Source: Flavobacteriales bacterium
GTDB taxonomy: Bacteria > Bacteroidota > Bacteroidia > Flavobacteriales > Flavobacteriaceae
Length of the DNA stretch: 64,000 bases
Assembly (NCBI GenBank): GCA_016777325.1
Contig: JADHRQ010000002.1
Span: 22,215-86,214, forward strand
Reading direction: 5' to 3'
The notes under the pieces are model-generated. The model was not told the DNA's origin and made no database searches. It was given only the letters and a program-made list of their open reading frames with translations. The number at the start of each line of letters is the position of its first letter. The stretch's first letter is position 1. Shown one piece after another: positions 33,934-43,928 of this stretch. The position numbers and the translations under genes are program-made.

Positions 33934-34593
33934 ATGTTAAAAAAATACAGACTTTTTGCGGCAATCATGTTTTCAATATCTATGGCTGCAGTCTTAATGT
34001 TTTATTACGTATTAAGTCCAGAAAAAAAATTACCTATATATCAACCAAGTATGGTAAATTTTCAACTTGTTGATAGTACAGTTCAACATGTGAAAAGATT
34101 TCATAAAATTGCTGATTATGAATTGATAAATCAGAACAATAAAATTATCACAAATAAAATTTATGATGGAAAAATATACATAGCTGATTTTTTCTTTACT
34201 ACTTGTCCAGGAATATGTCCAATTATGAAAGATAATATGATTAAACTTCAAGAAAAATTTATTAACGATGATCAGGTTCTACTTCTTTCTCATACTGTGA
34301 CTCCTGAAATTGATTCAGTTAGTGTTTTAAAGAAATATTCAATGGAAAAGGGAGTTGTTGACTCTAAATGGAATATGGTTACTGGTGATAAAAGGCAGAT
34401 ATATAATCTAGCTAGAAAGTCATATTTGGTAGCTGAAGATATAGAAAGTTCAAATTTTTATGATATGATTCATACTGAAAATTTTGTATTAGTAGATTCA
34501 AAAAGAAGAATTAGAGGATTCTATGATGGTACTGATTCAGAGTCAATGAATAAATTAATTAATGATGTATATATTTTAAAAAAAGAATTTTAA
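33934..34593 (+). CDS. SCO1/SenC family copper chaperone/thiol-disulfide protein
   Basis: The track uses a TTG at 33898, but the ATG at 33934 gives a clean start (MLKKYRLFAA) and an N-terminal membrane anchor at about 8-26. The protein has 219 residues. The copper site is intact: FFFTTCPGICPIM (Cys91, Cys95) and His180 in MIHTENFVLVD. SCO proteins help insert copper into the CuA centre of cytochrome oxidase from the periplasmic side. It lies 17 bases before the feoA start and probably shares its transcript, an unusual pairing with ferrous iron uptake. Confidence 0.92.
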   Translation: MLKKYRLFAAIMFSISMAAVLMFYYVLSPEKKLPIYQPSMVNFQLVDSTVQHVKRFHKIADYELINQNNKIITNKIYDGKIYIADFFFTTCPGICPIMKDNMIKLQEKFINDDQVLLLSHTVTPEIDSVSVLKKYSMEKGVVDSKWNMVTGDKRQIYNLARKSYLVAEDIESSNFYDMIHTENFVLVDSKRRIRGFYDGTDSESMNKLINDVYILKKEF

Positions 34594-34610
34594 ATTATTC
34601 CATTACATTT

Positions 34611-34853
34611 GTGACCTTTACAACTAAAGTATTGATAAGTTTAGATAAATTAAAAAAAGGAGATGAAGCTGTTATAAAGGATTTGATAACAGATGGAATC
34701 CCTCTAACTCTTTTGGAAATGGGCTGTCTTCCTGGAAACGAAGTAACTATATTAGCTTCAAGAAGGGGTTTAATATATCTTAAAATTGACGAATCACACA
34801 TGTCTATTGATTCTGTTACAGCAAGTCAAGTTATAGTAGAATTAAAAAAGTAA
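34611..34853 (+). CDS. feoA: FeoA, ferrous iron transport accessory protein (GTG start)
   Basis: 80 residues of the FeoA SH3-like fold: ISLDKLKKGDEAVIKDL at the start, GIPLTLLEMGCLPGNEVTIL in the middle and YLKIDESHMSIDS near the end. No ATG is available upstream of these motifs, so the start is the GTG at 34611 or the TTG seven codons later (34632). FeoA interacts with FeoB at the inner membrane and is needed for its activity. The stop is 1 base before the feoB ATG. Confidence 0.93.
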   Translation: MTFTTKVLISLDKLKKGDEAVIKDLITDGIPLTLLEMGCLPGNEVTILASRRGLIYLKIDESHMSIDSVTASQVIVELKK

Positions 34854-34854
34854 A

Positions 34855-36951
34855 ATGGTTAAGACAATTTCAGTTGCATTACTTGGTAATCCTAATACAG
34901 GTAAGAGTTCTGTATTTAATACCTTAACCGGATTAAAACAAACAGTTGGAAATTATCCGGGAGTTACCGTTGAAAAAAAAATTGGAAGTTTTGCAATTGA
35001 TAGGACAACTAGTGTTCAGTTAATTGATTTACCAGGAACCTATGGTCTAAATACTCAATCTATTGACCGAAGTATAGTATTTGAATTATTATTAAATAAA
35101 AATAACAAGGATTTTCCAGATGTAGTTATTGTAGTTGCAGATATTGATAATTTAAAAAGAAATCTTTTATTATTTAGTCAGATTAAAGATTTAGAAATTC
35201 CAACCATTCTAGCAATAAACATGTCTGACCAACTAACTTCAAAGGGGATAGAAATTAATGTAGAAAAATTAGAAGAAGAATTAGATACTAAGGTTGTGCT
35301 TTTAAGTGCAAGAAAAAATCACGGATTTAATGCATTAAAATCTGAGATAAAAAACTATAGAAATCTTTCAGATAAACCAGCTTTTAATATAAATGAAATT
35401 GATCCTGAATATTTTTCTAACCTTAGTAAAACTTTCTCAGGACAATCAGTATATAAGTTATGGCTTTTAATTACTCAGGATATAAATTTCTCTAAACTAG
35501 AGAGAAATAAAATTGATGATAAAGGAAGATTTAAGACGCAAACTGAATCATATCTAAAAAAACTTCAACAAAGAGAAACTGTAAAGCGATATCAGGTAAT
35601 TAACAACCTTTTAAAAGAGACCTATGTAAAGGATTATAAAAAGGCGACAGGATTAAGAAGTGTTATTGATAGAGTTCTTTTACACAGTGTATGGGGGTAT
35701 TTAATCTTTTTTTCAATTTTACTTTTAATATTTCAGATAATTTTTGACTGGAGTAGTATACCAATGGACTTTATTGATAGTAGTTTTGTTTCACTAAGTC
35801 AATCAGTCAAATCTGGTCTTCCCCAGGGAGTTTTTACTTCTCTTTTAGCAGAAGGGGTAATTCCAGGTTTAGCAGGAATTCTAATTTTTATTCCACAAAT
35901 AGCACTTTTATTTTTCTTTATTTCAATTCTAGAGGAAACTGGCTACATGAGTAGAGTAGTTTTTCTAATGGACAGGACTCTTAAAAAATTTGGTTTGGGG
36001 GGTAAAAGTCTAATACCACTTGTATCTGGAGTAGCTTGTGCAATTCCAGCAGTAATGGCAACAAGAAATATAGAAAACTGGAAAGACAGGCTTATTACAA
36101 TCCTTGTAATTCCTTTCATGACATGTTCAGCTAGACTTCCTGTATATCTAATTTTGATTTCTTTAGTAATTCCAACTGATAAAATATTTGGAGTTAGTTA
36201 CCAAAGTTTAACACTAATGGGTCTATACATATTAGGATTCTTATTAGCTATTATTTCATCAACTATTCTTAAAAATATAATCAAAAGAGACTCAATAAGT
36301 TATCTAGTTCTTGAGATGCCTGAGTACAAGTTACCTCTTCCGAAGAACATTTTTTTAAATATTTGGACTAAGACAAGGTCGTTTGTTGTTGAGGCCGGTA
36401 AAATTATATTTGCAATCTCTATTTTGTTATGGATAATGGCTTCTTATGGTCCAGGAAATGAATTTAAAAACGCTGATCAAATTGTTAAAGCTCAATATCA
36501 AAATATTGAAATTTCTGCTGAAGATTTAGAGTTAAATATAAATTCCTACAGACTTGAACACTCTTTCATTGGTATTGTAGGTAAATCAATTGAGCCTGCA
36601 ATTGCTCCACTTGGGTATGACTGGAAAATAGGTATTGCTCTTGTTACATCATTTGCAGCAAGAGAAGTTTTTGTTGGGACTCTATCTACTATATACAGTG
36701 TTGGATCTGAAAATCAAGATACAATTAAGACAAGAATGTCTCAGGAAACAGATTCTAATGGAAATAAGATCTTTAATTTACCTACTGGTATATCATTAAT
36801 GGTATTTTATGCATTTGCAATGCAGTGTATGAGTACCTTAGCAATTGTGAAAAAAGAGACTAATTCTTGGAAGTGGCCTTTAATGCAGTTGATTTTTATG
36901 ACAATATTAGCTTACTTTGCATCTTTATTTGTATTTCAAATTTTAAACTAA
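34855..36951 (+). CDS. feoB: FeoB, ferrous iron transporter
   Basis: 698 residues. The N-terminal GTPase has G1 ALLGNPNTGKSS, a G3-like LIDLPGTYGL and G4 AINMSDQL. After a helical linker come the two Gate domains with membrane segments. The conserved GETGYMSR-type motif appears as ILEETGYMSRVVFLMD; VSGVACAIPAVMATR and TCSARLPVYLIL hold conserved Cys residues of the pore. FAAREVFVGTL is in the second gate. It imports Fe2+ across the inner membrane. It overlaps the small Cys-rich gene by 1 base (TAATG). Confidence 0.96.
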   Translation: MVKTISVALLGNPNTGKSSVFNTLTGLKQTVGNYPGVTVEKKIGSFAIDRTTSVQLIDLPGTYGLNTQSIDRSIVFELLLNKNNKDFPDVVIVVADIDNLKRNLLLFSQIKDLEIPTILAINMSDQLTSKGIEINVEKLEEELDTKVVLLSARKNHGFNALKSEIKNYRNLSDKPAFNINEIDPEYFSNLSKTFSGQSVYKLWLLITQDINFSKLERNKIDDKGRFKTQTESYLKKLQQRETVKRYQVINNLLKETYVKDYKKATGLRSVIDRVLLHSVWGYLIFFSILLLIFQIIFDWSSIPMDFIDSSFVSLSQSVKSGLPQGVFTSLLAEGVIPGLAGILIFIPQIALLFFFISILEETGYMSRVVFLMDRTLKKFGLGGKSLIPLVSGVACAIPAVMATRNIENWKDRLITILVIPFMTCSARLPVYLILISLVIPTDKIFGVSYQSLTLMGLYILGFLLAIISSTILKNIIKRDSISYLVLEMPEYKLPLPKNIFLNIWTKTRSFVVEAGKIIFAISILLWIMASYGPGNEFKNADQIVKAQYQNIEISAEDLELNINSYRLEHSFIGIVGKSIEPAIAPLGYDWKIGIALVTSFAAREVFVGTLSTIYSVGSENQDTIKTRMSQETDSNGNKIFNLPTGISLMVFYAFAMQCMSTLAIVKKETNSWKWPLMQLIFMTILAYFASLFVFQILN

Positions 36952-37076
36952 TGGAAGAAATTCAAGGAATTTTATTAATTCTATCAGGAGGTTTTGCTTT
37001 TTGGCTTCTTTATGGGAAATTTATAAAAAAGGCTAAAGCCTCAGATTCTAATTGTGGTAAAGACTGTGGTTGTTAA
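36951..37076 (+). CDS. FeoB-associated Cys-rich membrane peptide
   Basis: The track begins at 36867 inside feoB, but the natural start is the ATG at 36951, which overlaps the feoB stop. It encodes only 41 residues: one membrane helix (GILLILSGGFAFWLLYGKF) and a lysine- and cysteine-containing tail ending in SNCGKDCGC. This is the pattern of the FeoB-associated Cys-rich membrane protein family, found after feoB in many Bacteroidota. The Cys tail is thought to bind or pass iron on the cytoplasmic side; this is not proven. It shares TTAA with the stop of the convergent aminopeptidase gene. Confidence 0.88.
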   Translation: MEEIQGILLILSGGFAFWLLYGKFIKKAKASDSNCGKDCGC

Positions 37077-38365
37077 CTATTCATTATATCCTCAATTTCT
37101 TCAGCTTCAATAGGAATATCAGCCATTAAATTAGTAGGATCTCCCTTACTTTTAATAACTACATCATCTTCTAGTCTAACTCCAAAACCTTCTTTTGGAA
37201 TATAAATTCCAGGTTCAACTGTAAAGACCATATTTTCTTGAAATGGATCTTCGAGAAGACCATAGTCATGTGTGTCAAGTCCTAAGTGATGAGAAGTTCC
37301 ATGCATAAAATACTTCTTGTATGCTGGATTTTTTTTTGTCTCATTTTTAATGTCAACTTTATCAATAAGTCTAATATTTAAAAGTTCTTTTGTCATAATC
37401 TCACCAACTTGTTCGTGAAAAGTCTTCCAGTTATTTCCAACTTTTAATAGTTTAGTTGCTTCATTTTTAACATTAAGAACTGAATTATATACCTCTCTTT
37501 GTCTTTTTGAAAATCGACCAGAAACAGGAATAGTTCTTGTCATATCACTAGAATAATTTCCGTATTCTGCGCCAACATCCATTAGAATTAACTCGCCATC
37601 TTTACACTGTTTATTATTTTTTACATAATGAAGAACGTTATTATCAAGTCCGCTTGCTATAATAGGAGAGTATGCGAAACCCTTTGAGGAATTATTGATA
37701 AATTCATGAATAAACTCAGCTTCAATTTGATATTCCCAAACCCCAGGTTTAATAAATTTTAAAACCCTATCAAATCCTTTTTTTGTTATCTGACAAGCTT
37801 TTTTTATTTGATTAATCTCATCTAAATGTTTTATCGATCTTAGTCTTTGAAGTATAGGGTTACTTTTTTCAACTTTATGAGCAGGATATTTTTTTAATAA
37901 CCAGCTTATGAATCTATCCTCCCTAGTTTCTACTGGAGAATTAGCCCTGTAGTGTTCATTTTTATTGATATAAAATGTGTCAATTTTACTTGAAATAGAA
38001 TGTAATATATTTTTGAAATCTTCAACAAAATAAACACTTTCAATTCCTGATAATTCAGAAGCTAACTGCTTGGTAAGTTTTTCTCCTTCCCAAATTTTTG
38101 TGTGTTCATCAGATTTTCGAATAAATAGATTTTCTCTTGTTTTACTATCTTTTGAAGAAGGGTATAAAATCAAAATAGTTTCCTCTTGATCGATTCCAGT
38201 TAAATGAAAGATATCTCTGTGTTGTTCAAATGGTAATTCGGAATCAGCACTTACTGGATAAATATCATTAGAATTAAAAATAGCCATAGAATCTTCCTTC
38301 ATTTGATTCATGAAATTCAAACGATTTCTATTATAAATTGAACTGTTTAGAGGTTTATATCTCAT
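37073..38365 (-). CDS. pepP: Aminopeptidase P family protein (Xaa-Pro aminopeptidase)
   Basis: 430 residues of the M24 pita-bread fold. The N-terminal AMP_N domain (about 1-140) includes SELPFEQHRDIFHLTGI. The C-terminal catalytic domain holds the five metal ligands: LMDVGAEYGNYSSDMTRTIP (two Asp), HGTSHHLGLDTHD (His), FTVEPGIYIP (Glu) and VRLEDDVVI (Glu). It removes N-terminal residues that precede proline. It has no signal peptide, so it is cytoplasmic. It is a single gene diverging from the BNR-repeat protein across 63 bases. Confidence 0.93.
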   Translation of the reverse strand: MRYKPLNSSIYNRNRLNFMNQMKEDSMAIFNSNDIYPVSADSELPFEQHRDIFHLTGIDQEETILILYPSSKDSKTRENLFIRKSDEHTKIWEGEKLTKQLASELSGIESVYFVEDFKNILHSISSKIDTFYINKNEHYRANSPVETREDRFISWLLKKYPAHKVEKSNPILQRLRSIKHLDEINQIKKACQITKKGFDRVLKFIKPGVWEYQIEAEFIHEFINNSSKGFAYSPIIASGLDNNVLHYVKNNKQCKDGELILMDVGAEYGNYSSDMTRTIPVSGRFSKRQREVYNSVLNVKNEATKLLKVGNNWKTFHEQVGEIMTKELLNIRLIDKVDIKNETKKNPAYKKYFMHGTSHHLGLDTHDYGLLEDPFQENMVFTVEPGIYIPKEGFGVRLEDDVVIKSKGDPTNLMADIPIEAEEIEDIMNS

Positions 38366-38428
38366 TTATTTTTATCAAATATCTTGAAAATTAATATAAT
38401 GTTTATAATTTAAGTAAAAATTGAAATT

Positions 38429-41224
38429 ATGAAAAATTTTAAAATAGTTTTCTTGTTGATGACAGCTACATGTATTAGCTATGCTCAGCCACAAGCCTCA
38501 GACTCATCTCAATTAATTGATGCATATCAAAAAAAGGAAGAATTGACAAAATCATCTAGAGTTAAAAACATTCACTTTAGAAATATTGGACCCACTATTA
38601 TGAGTGGGCGTGTTGTTGCTCTTGAAGTAGATCCAGAAGATCCAACTAGATTTTATGTAGCATACGCTTCTGGAGGTGTTTGGTTTACTGAAAACAATGG
38701 AACATCTTTTACTTCCATATCTGAGAATTGGCCTACTCAAAATATTGGTGAAATCACTATGGATTGGAAAAATCAAACTTTATGGGTTGGTACCGGAGAA
38801 AACAATTCATCTAGATCTTCATATTCAGGAATAGGGATTCTAAAAACAGAATCAAATGGTTCCAATTGGGTAAATGTTGGACTAGCAGATAGTCATCATA
38901 TTGGAAAAATTTTAATCAATCCTGCAGATAAAAACCATGTTATTGTTGGTGTTACAGGGCATTTATATTCAAAAAATAAAAACAGAGGTGTCTATGTAAC
39001 TAAAGATGGAGGTAAAACTTGGAAAAACACACTGTATATAAATGATAGTACGGGAATAATTGACATGGCTAGTACTCCAAATAGTTTTAATATTATGTAT
39101 GCATCTTCTTGGGAAAAAGACAGAAAAGCATGGAATTTAATTGAAGGTGGAAAACACTCGGCAATATATAAAAGTATCGATGCAGGTGATACTTGGGAAA
39201 ATATTTCAATAGAAGATAGTGGTTTTCCTGTTGGAGAAGGTGTTGGAAGAATTGGAATTGCAGTTTATGATGAAAATATAATATATGCAGTTCTTGACAA
39301 TCAATTTTTTAGAGATTTAGATCCCGCTTCAAATGATGAGGTACTTAATAGAAATTCATTTAAAAGTATGACTAAAGATGAGTTTGAAAAGATTGATGAT
39401 AAAGATTTAAAATCATTTTTAAGATCAAATAGATTTCCATCTAAATATTCTTTAGAAAAAGTTAAGTCTGAAATTAGTAATGGAAAAATAAAGCCTTCAG
39501 ATTTATATAAGTATTTAGTTGATGCTAACTCAGAATTATTTAATACGCCAATTATTGGAGCAGAAGTTTATAGAAGCAATAATGGTGGCAAAAATTGGAC
39601 TAAAACACATAAGTCTTTTTTAGATGGAGTTTACAATACTTATGGTTATTACTTTGGTAAGATTCATGTTGACCCTAGTAATAGTGATAAAATCTACACT
39701 TATGGAGTTCCAATAATAACTTCTGATGATGGTGGAAAAACTTTTTATAGAATTGGTAAAGAAAATGTCCATGCTGATCACCATGATCTATGGATTAATC
39801 CAAACAAGCCAGGACACCTAATTAATGGAAATGATGGAGGAGTAAATATAACTTATGATGATGGAAAAAACTGGATTAAAAATAATTCAACAGAGGTAGG
39901 TCAGTTTTATGCTATAAATGTAGATTATGAAAAACCATATAATGTATATGGTGGCCTACAGGACAATGGAGTTTGGAAAGGACCTCATAATTCAACTGAA
40001 AATAAAAGATGGAACATGAATGGAAAATATCCTTGGGAGATGATAATGGGTGGTGATGGAATGGAAATCCAGATAGATAATAGAAATTCCAATACTGTTT
40101 ATACTGGTTTTCAATTTGGATTTTATTACCGACTTGAATTAGATTCAGGAAAGAGAAAGTTGATTAAACCAGTTCATGAACTAGGAGAGTCCCCTTATCG
40201 TTTTAACTGGCAGACACCTATTCTCTTATCTCCTCATAATCAAGATGTTCTATATTTTGGTACAAATCATTTACATAAATCTGAAAATAAAGGTGATAAT
40301 TGGCAATTGATATCCAGAGATCTTACTAGTGGTGGAAAAAAAGGAAATGTCCCTTATGGAACAATAACTACAATTGCTGAATCACCTTTAGTTGAAGGGT
40401 TATTGTATGTGGGAAGTGATGACGGTTTAGTACATATTTCAAAAAATGGAGGTAAAACCTGGAAAAATATTTCCCTAAATCTGCCAAAGGATATGTGGGT
40501 AAGTAAAGTATACGCATCTTCACATAACGAAAAGACTGTTTATGTATCTTTAAACGGATATAGGTGGGATAATTTCTCTCCTTTTTTATTCAAAAGTGAT
40601 AACTATGGAAAAACATGGGCTTCAATTAGTTCAAATTTACCAGATTCCCCAATTAATGTAGTGATTGAGGATAATGTTAATAAGAATATTCTTTACATTG
40701 GTAATGATCATGGTGTCTATGCTTCTTTAGATTCTGGAATTAATTGGGAACCTTTTAGTAATGGCTTAAATTCTGCATCTGTTCATGATTTGGTTATTCA
40801 AAAAGATGAAAACCATCTTTTAGTAGGAACACATGGAAGATCAATTTATCTTTCAGAAATTGAAAAAATTCAAAGTCTTTCGAGTGATATATTAAAATCA
40901 TCAATGTATGTATACCCAATTAAGTCAATTAAAAAATCTCCTTCATGGGGAGTTAAAAGAAGTATTTGGAGTGAACCTTTTCAGCCAAATCTTGAGTTTT
41001 CAATTTTTTCGTCTTCAGAAAAAGAATATAAACTATCTATTATTGATTCAAATGGTAACTATGTTTATACTATTTCGGGCAAATTAGATAGGGGATTAAA
41101 TTTTATAGATTATAATCTTAAGAATAATCAAAATGGCAATGATGATTTTATAGACAAGGGATTCTATAAGGTTTTAATTATAAGTGATAAAGATAATTTA
41201 GAAAAGGAATTTGAAATAAAGTAG
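38429..41224 (+). CDS. Secreted BNR/VPS10-like beta-propeller protein
   Basis: 931 residues with a signal peptide (MKNFKIVFLLMTATCISYAQ). It has many BNR-type repeats with the Asp-box-like pattern, for example TKDGGKTWKN, RSNNGGKNWT, TSDDGGKTF, ISKNGGKTWKN and KSDNYGKTWAS, spread over about residues 45-810, as in sortilin/VPS10-like and exo-alpha-sialidase-like propellers of marine Bacteroidota. It starts with NIHFRNIGPTIMSGRVVALEVDPEDP, a frequent opening of this family. No sialidase catalytic residues can be confirmed by eye, and there is no obvious C-terminal sorting domain; the last 90 residues look like a small beta domain. A role in surface or periplasmic binding of peptides or glycans is possible. 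Confidence 0.85.
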   Translation: MKNFKIVFLLMTATCISYAQPQASDSSQLIDAYQKKEELTKSSRVKNIHFRNIGPTIMSGRVVALEVDPEDPTRFYVAYASGGVWFTENNGTSFTSISENWPTQNIGEITMDWKNQTLWVGTGENNSSRSSYSGIGILKTESNGSNWVNVGLADSHHIGKILINPADKNHVIVGVTGHLYSKNKNRGVYVTKDGGKTWKNTLYINDSTGIIDMASTPNSFNIMYASSWEKDRKAWNLIEGGKHSAIYKSIDAGDTWENISIEDSGFPVGEGVGRIGIAVYDENIIYAVLDNQFFRDLDPASNDEVLNRNSFKSMTKDEFEKIDDKDLKSFLRSNRFPSKYSLEKVKSEISNGKIKPSDLYKYLVDANSELFNTPIIGAEVYRSNNGGKNWTKTHKSFLDGVYNTYGYYFGKIHVDPSNSDKIYTYGVPIITSDDGGKTFYRIGKENVHADHHDLWINPNKPGHLINGNDGGVNITYDDGKNWIKNNSTEVGQFYAINVDYEKPYNVYGGLQDNGVWKGPHNSTENKRWNMNGKYPWEMIMGGDGMEIQIDNRNSNTVYTGFQFGFYYRLELDSGKRKLIKPVHELGESPYRFNWQTPILLSPHNQDVLYFGTNHLHKSENKGDNWQLISRDLTSGGKKGNVPYGTITTIAESPLVEGLLYVGSDDGLVHISKNGGKTWKNISLNLPKDMWVSKVYASSHNEKTVYVSLNGYRWDNFSPFLFKSDNYGKTWASISSNLPDSPINVVIEDNVNKNILYIGNDHGVYASLDSGINWEPFSNGLNSASVHDLVIQKDENHLLVGTHGRSIYLSEIEKIQSLSSDILKSSMYVYPIKSIKKSPSWGVKRSIWSEPFQPNLEFSIFSSSEKEYKLSIIDSNGNYVYTISGKLDRGLNFIDYNLKNNQNGNDDFIDKGFYKVLIISDKDNLEKEFEIK

Positions 41225-41263
41225 TTATTTAACTGTTTATGCTTTAATTTTACTAAATAATTG

Positions 41264-41926
41264 ATGCAGATGAAACTAATGAGTTCCTCTATAGGAAGAA
41301 AAGTTTTAATGGCCTTATCTGGCCTTTTTCTTGTTGTGTTTTTAACTCAACATTTTTTCATTAATATTACATCTGTATTTAGCGAGAGTTTATATAACAC
41401 ACTCTCGCATTTCATGGGAAGCAATCCTATAGTTCAATTTCTACTTCAGCCAATTTTAATACTTGGTGTTGTTTTTCATTTTGTTATGGGTTTTTATTTA
41501 GAAATATTGAATTCTAAATCAAGAAGAAAAAATTATTCAAAATATTCTGGAAGCGAAAATGCATCTTGGATTTCAAGAAATATGATTTTTAGTGGAGGTG
41601 TTATTTTATTATTTCTTGTACTTCATTTTATTGATTTTTGGATTCCTGAAATGAATTATAAGTATGTTGAAGTACTTCCTCAAGATCCAAACAGATATTT
41701 TGAAGAACTTGTTCATAAATTTGAAAGTCCATTAAGAACAGTTATCTATTCCATTTCTTTTATTTTTTTAGCACTACATCTTTTACATGGGTTTAGCTCA
41801 TCATTTAAAACAGTAGGGGTTAATTCTAAATACTATAATTTAATACAAAAGTTTACTTTTCTATTTTCATTATTAATTCCAATAGGATTTATTTTTATTG
41901 CAATCTTTCATAACCTAACATCATGA
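41264..41926 (+). CDS. sdhC: Succinate dehydrogenase cytochrome b subunit
   Basis: About 220 residues with five membrane segments. The start [20 protein letters not shown], then [10 protein letters not shown] (heme-binding His), and later [10 protein letters not shown] and [12 protein letters not shown] are the conserved heme and quinone site residues of the Bacteroidota-type single-subunit b cytochrome of succinate:quinone oxidoreductase. The track begins at TTG 41261; ATGs at 41264 and 41270 are more likely. It anchors SdhA and SdhB to the inner membrane and passes electrons to menaquinone. It overlaps sdhA by 4 bases (ATGA). Confidence 0.93.
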   Translation: MQMKLMSSSIGRKVLMALSGLFLVVFLTQHFFINITSVFSESLYNTLSHFMGSNPIVQFLLQPILILGVVFHFVMGFYLEILNSKSRRKNYSKYSGSENASWISRNMIFSGGVILLFLVLHFIDFWIPEMNYKYVEVLPQDPNRYFEELVHKFESPLRTVIYSISFIFLALHLLHGFSSSFKTVGVNSKYYNLIQKFTFLFSLLIPIGFIFIAIFHNLTS

Positions 41927-43926
41927 GTAAATTAAATTCAAATATACCTAAAGGGTCATTGTCTGATAAATGGACAAAACATAAGGGTAAGATTAATTTA
42001 GTTAGTCCCTCCAATAAAAGAAACATTGATGTTATTGTTGTAGGGACAGGCTTAGCAGGCGCATCAGCCTCTGCCACTTTAGCAGAATTAGGTTATAATG
42101 TTAAAGCTTTTTGTTTTCAAGATTCTCCAAGAAGAGCACATTCTATCGCAGCGCAAGGAGGAATTAATGCTTCAAAAAATTATCAGGGAGATGGTGATTC
42201 AAATTATAGGCTTTTTTATGATACAATTAAAGGAGGGGATTACAGATCAAGAGAAGCAAACGTTTATAGACTTGCAGAAGTTTCAGGAAACATAATAGAT
42301 CAATGTGTAGCTCAAGGTGTTCCTTTTGCTCGAGATTATGGGGGCTTACTAGACAACAGATCTTTTGGAGGTGTTCAGGTATCAAGGACTTTTTATGCAA
42401 AAGGTCAAACTGGTCAACAACTTTTGTTAGGAGCATACTCTGCTATGAATAGACAAGTTGCTAGGGGCAAAATTAAAATGTATAGTAGGCATGAAATGAT
42501 GGATATTGTTATTGTCAATGGAAAAGCTAGAGGAATAATTGCAAGAGATTTAGTTACCGGTAAACTTGAAAGACATGCAGCTCATGCAGTTGTTATTGCA
42601 TCTGGTGGCTATGGAAATATTTTTTTCCTATCTACAAACGCAATGGGCAGTAATGTTTCAGCAGCATGGAAGATTCATAAAAAAGGAGCATATTTTGCAA
42701 ACCCTTGCTTTACTCAAATTCATCCAACTTGTATTCCGGTGTCAGGAGATTATCAATCTAAATTGACATTAATGTCAGAATCTCTTAGAAATGATGGAAG
42801 AATCTGGGTACCAAAAGAAAAATCTGATGCAGAATTAATCAGAAAAGGAGAGTTATCTCCACTTGATTTAGAAGAAGAAAAAAGAGATTATTATCTAGAA
42901 AGAAGATATCCTGCATTTGGTAACTTAGTCCCTAGAGATATAGCGTCTAGAGCGGCTAAGGAGAGGTGTGACAAAGGTTTTGGTGTAAATAAAACTGGAG
43001 AAGCAGTTTTTCTTGACTTTTCTCATGCTATTGTTAGATATGGAAAAGAAAAGGCAAAAGTTAGTGGATTAGATTCTTCAGACTCGGATTTAATTTATAG
43101 ACTAGGAAGAGATGTTGTAAAACAGAAATATGGAAATCTCTTTCAAATGTATGAGAAAATTGTAGATGAAGATCCATATAAATTGCCAATGAAAATTTAT
43201 CCAGCAGTTCATTATACTATGGGTGGGGTTTGGGTTGACTATAATTTGATGACTACAATACCAGGATGTTTTGCGATTGGAGAGGTAAATTTTTCTGATC
43301 ATGGTGCAAATAGACTTGGAGCTTCTGCTTTAATGCAAGGATTAGCTGATGGTTATTTTGTTCTTCCATATACAATCGGAGACTATCTTTCAGATGAAAT
43401 TAGTACTGGTGAAATTTCTACTGACTCACCTGAATTTGATAAGAGTGAAAAAGCTATAAATGACCAACTTGATAAATTCATCAGAAATAATGGTATAAAT
43501 TCTGTGGATTATTATCATAAAAAATTAGGAAAGATAATGTGGGAGAAATGTGGAATGTCTAGGAACAAAAAAGATTTAAAATCAGCAATTAAAGAAATTC
43601 AAGAATTAAGAGTAGATTTTCATAAAAATGTAAAAATCCCAGGAAATAAAAATGAGTTTAACGAACAGCTTGCTAAAGCTACAAGAGTTTCAGATTTTCT
43701 TGAATTAGGTGAGTTGTTTGCTATAGATGCACTTGAAAGGAATGAGTCTTGTGGTGGACACTTTAGAGAAGAATTCCAAACACCTGATGGAGAAGCAATT
43801 CGAGATGATGAAAATTTTAAATTTGTTTCAGCATGGGAATATAATCAAGATCCATCAAATCCAATTCTAAATAAAGAAGATTTAGATTATGAAGAAATTG
43901 AAATTAAAACACGATCTTATAAGTAA
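41923..43926 (+). CDS. sdhA: Succinate dehydrogenase flavoprotein subunit
   Basis: 667 residues. FAD-binding [19 protein letters not shown] at about 36-54, the covalent flavin histidine in [23 protein letters not shown], the substrate region [12 protein letters not shown], and [19 protein letters not shown] near the C-terminal part are all present. The C-terminal domain has [19 protein letters not shown]. It oxidises succinate to fumarate on the cytoplasmic face (or works in reverse). It is followed 2 bases later by an S10 carboxypeptidase gene, where sdhB would be expected. Confidence 0.97.
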   Translation: MSKLNSNIPKGSLSDKWTKHKGKINLVSPSNKRNIDVIVVGTGLAGASASATLAELGYNVKAFCFQDSPRRAHSIAAQGGINASKNYQGDGDSNYRLFYDTIKGGDYRSREANVYRLAEVSGNIIDQCVAQGVPFARDYGGLLDNRSFGGVQVSRTFYAKGQTGQQLLLGAYSAMNRQVARGKIKMYSRHEMMDIVIVNGKARGIIARDLVTGKLERHAAHAVVIASGGYGNIFFLSTNAMGSNVSAAWKIHKKGAYFANPCFTQIHPTCIPVSGDYQSKLTLMSESLRNDGRIWVPKEKSDAELIRKGELSPLDLEEEKRDYYLERRYPAFGNLVPRDIASRAAKERCDKGFGVNKTGEAVFLDFSHAIVRYGKEKAKVSGLDSSDSDLIYRLGRDVVKQKYGNLFQMYEKIVDEDPYKLPMKIYPAVHYTMGGVWVDYNLMTTIPGCFAIGEVNFSDHGANRLGASALMQGLADGYFVLPYTIGDYLSDEISTGEISTDSPEFDKSEKAINDQLDKFIRNNGINSVDYYHKKLGKIMWEKCGMSRNKKDLKSAIKEIQELRVDFHKNVKIPGNKNEFNEQLAKATRVSDFLELGELFAIDALERNESCGGHFREEFQTPDGEAIRDDENFKFVSAWEYNQDPSNPILNKEDLDYEEIEIKTRSYK

Positions 43927-43928
43927 TC

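Noticed and set aside
36867-36950. Extended start of the Cys-rich peptide inside feoB
   Set aside because: The ATG at 36951 gives the normal 41-residue family member; the extension is a frame read-through inside feoB.
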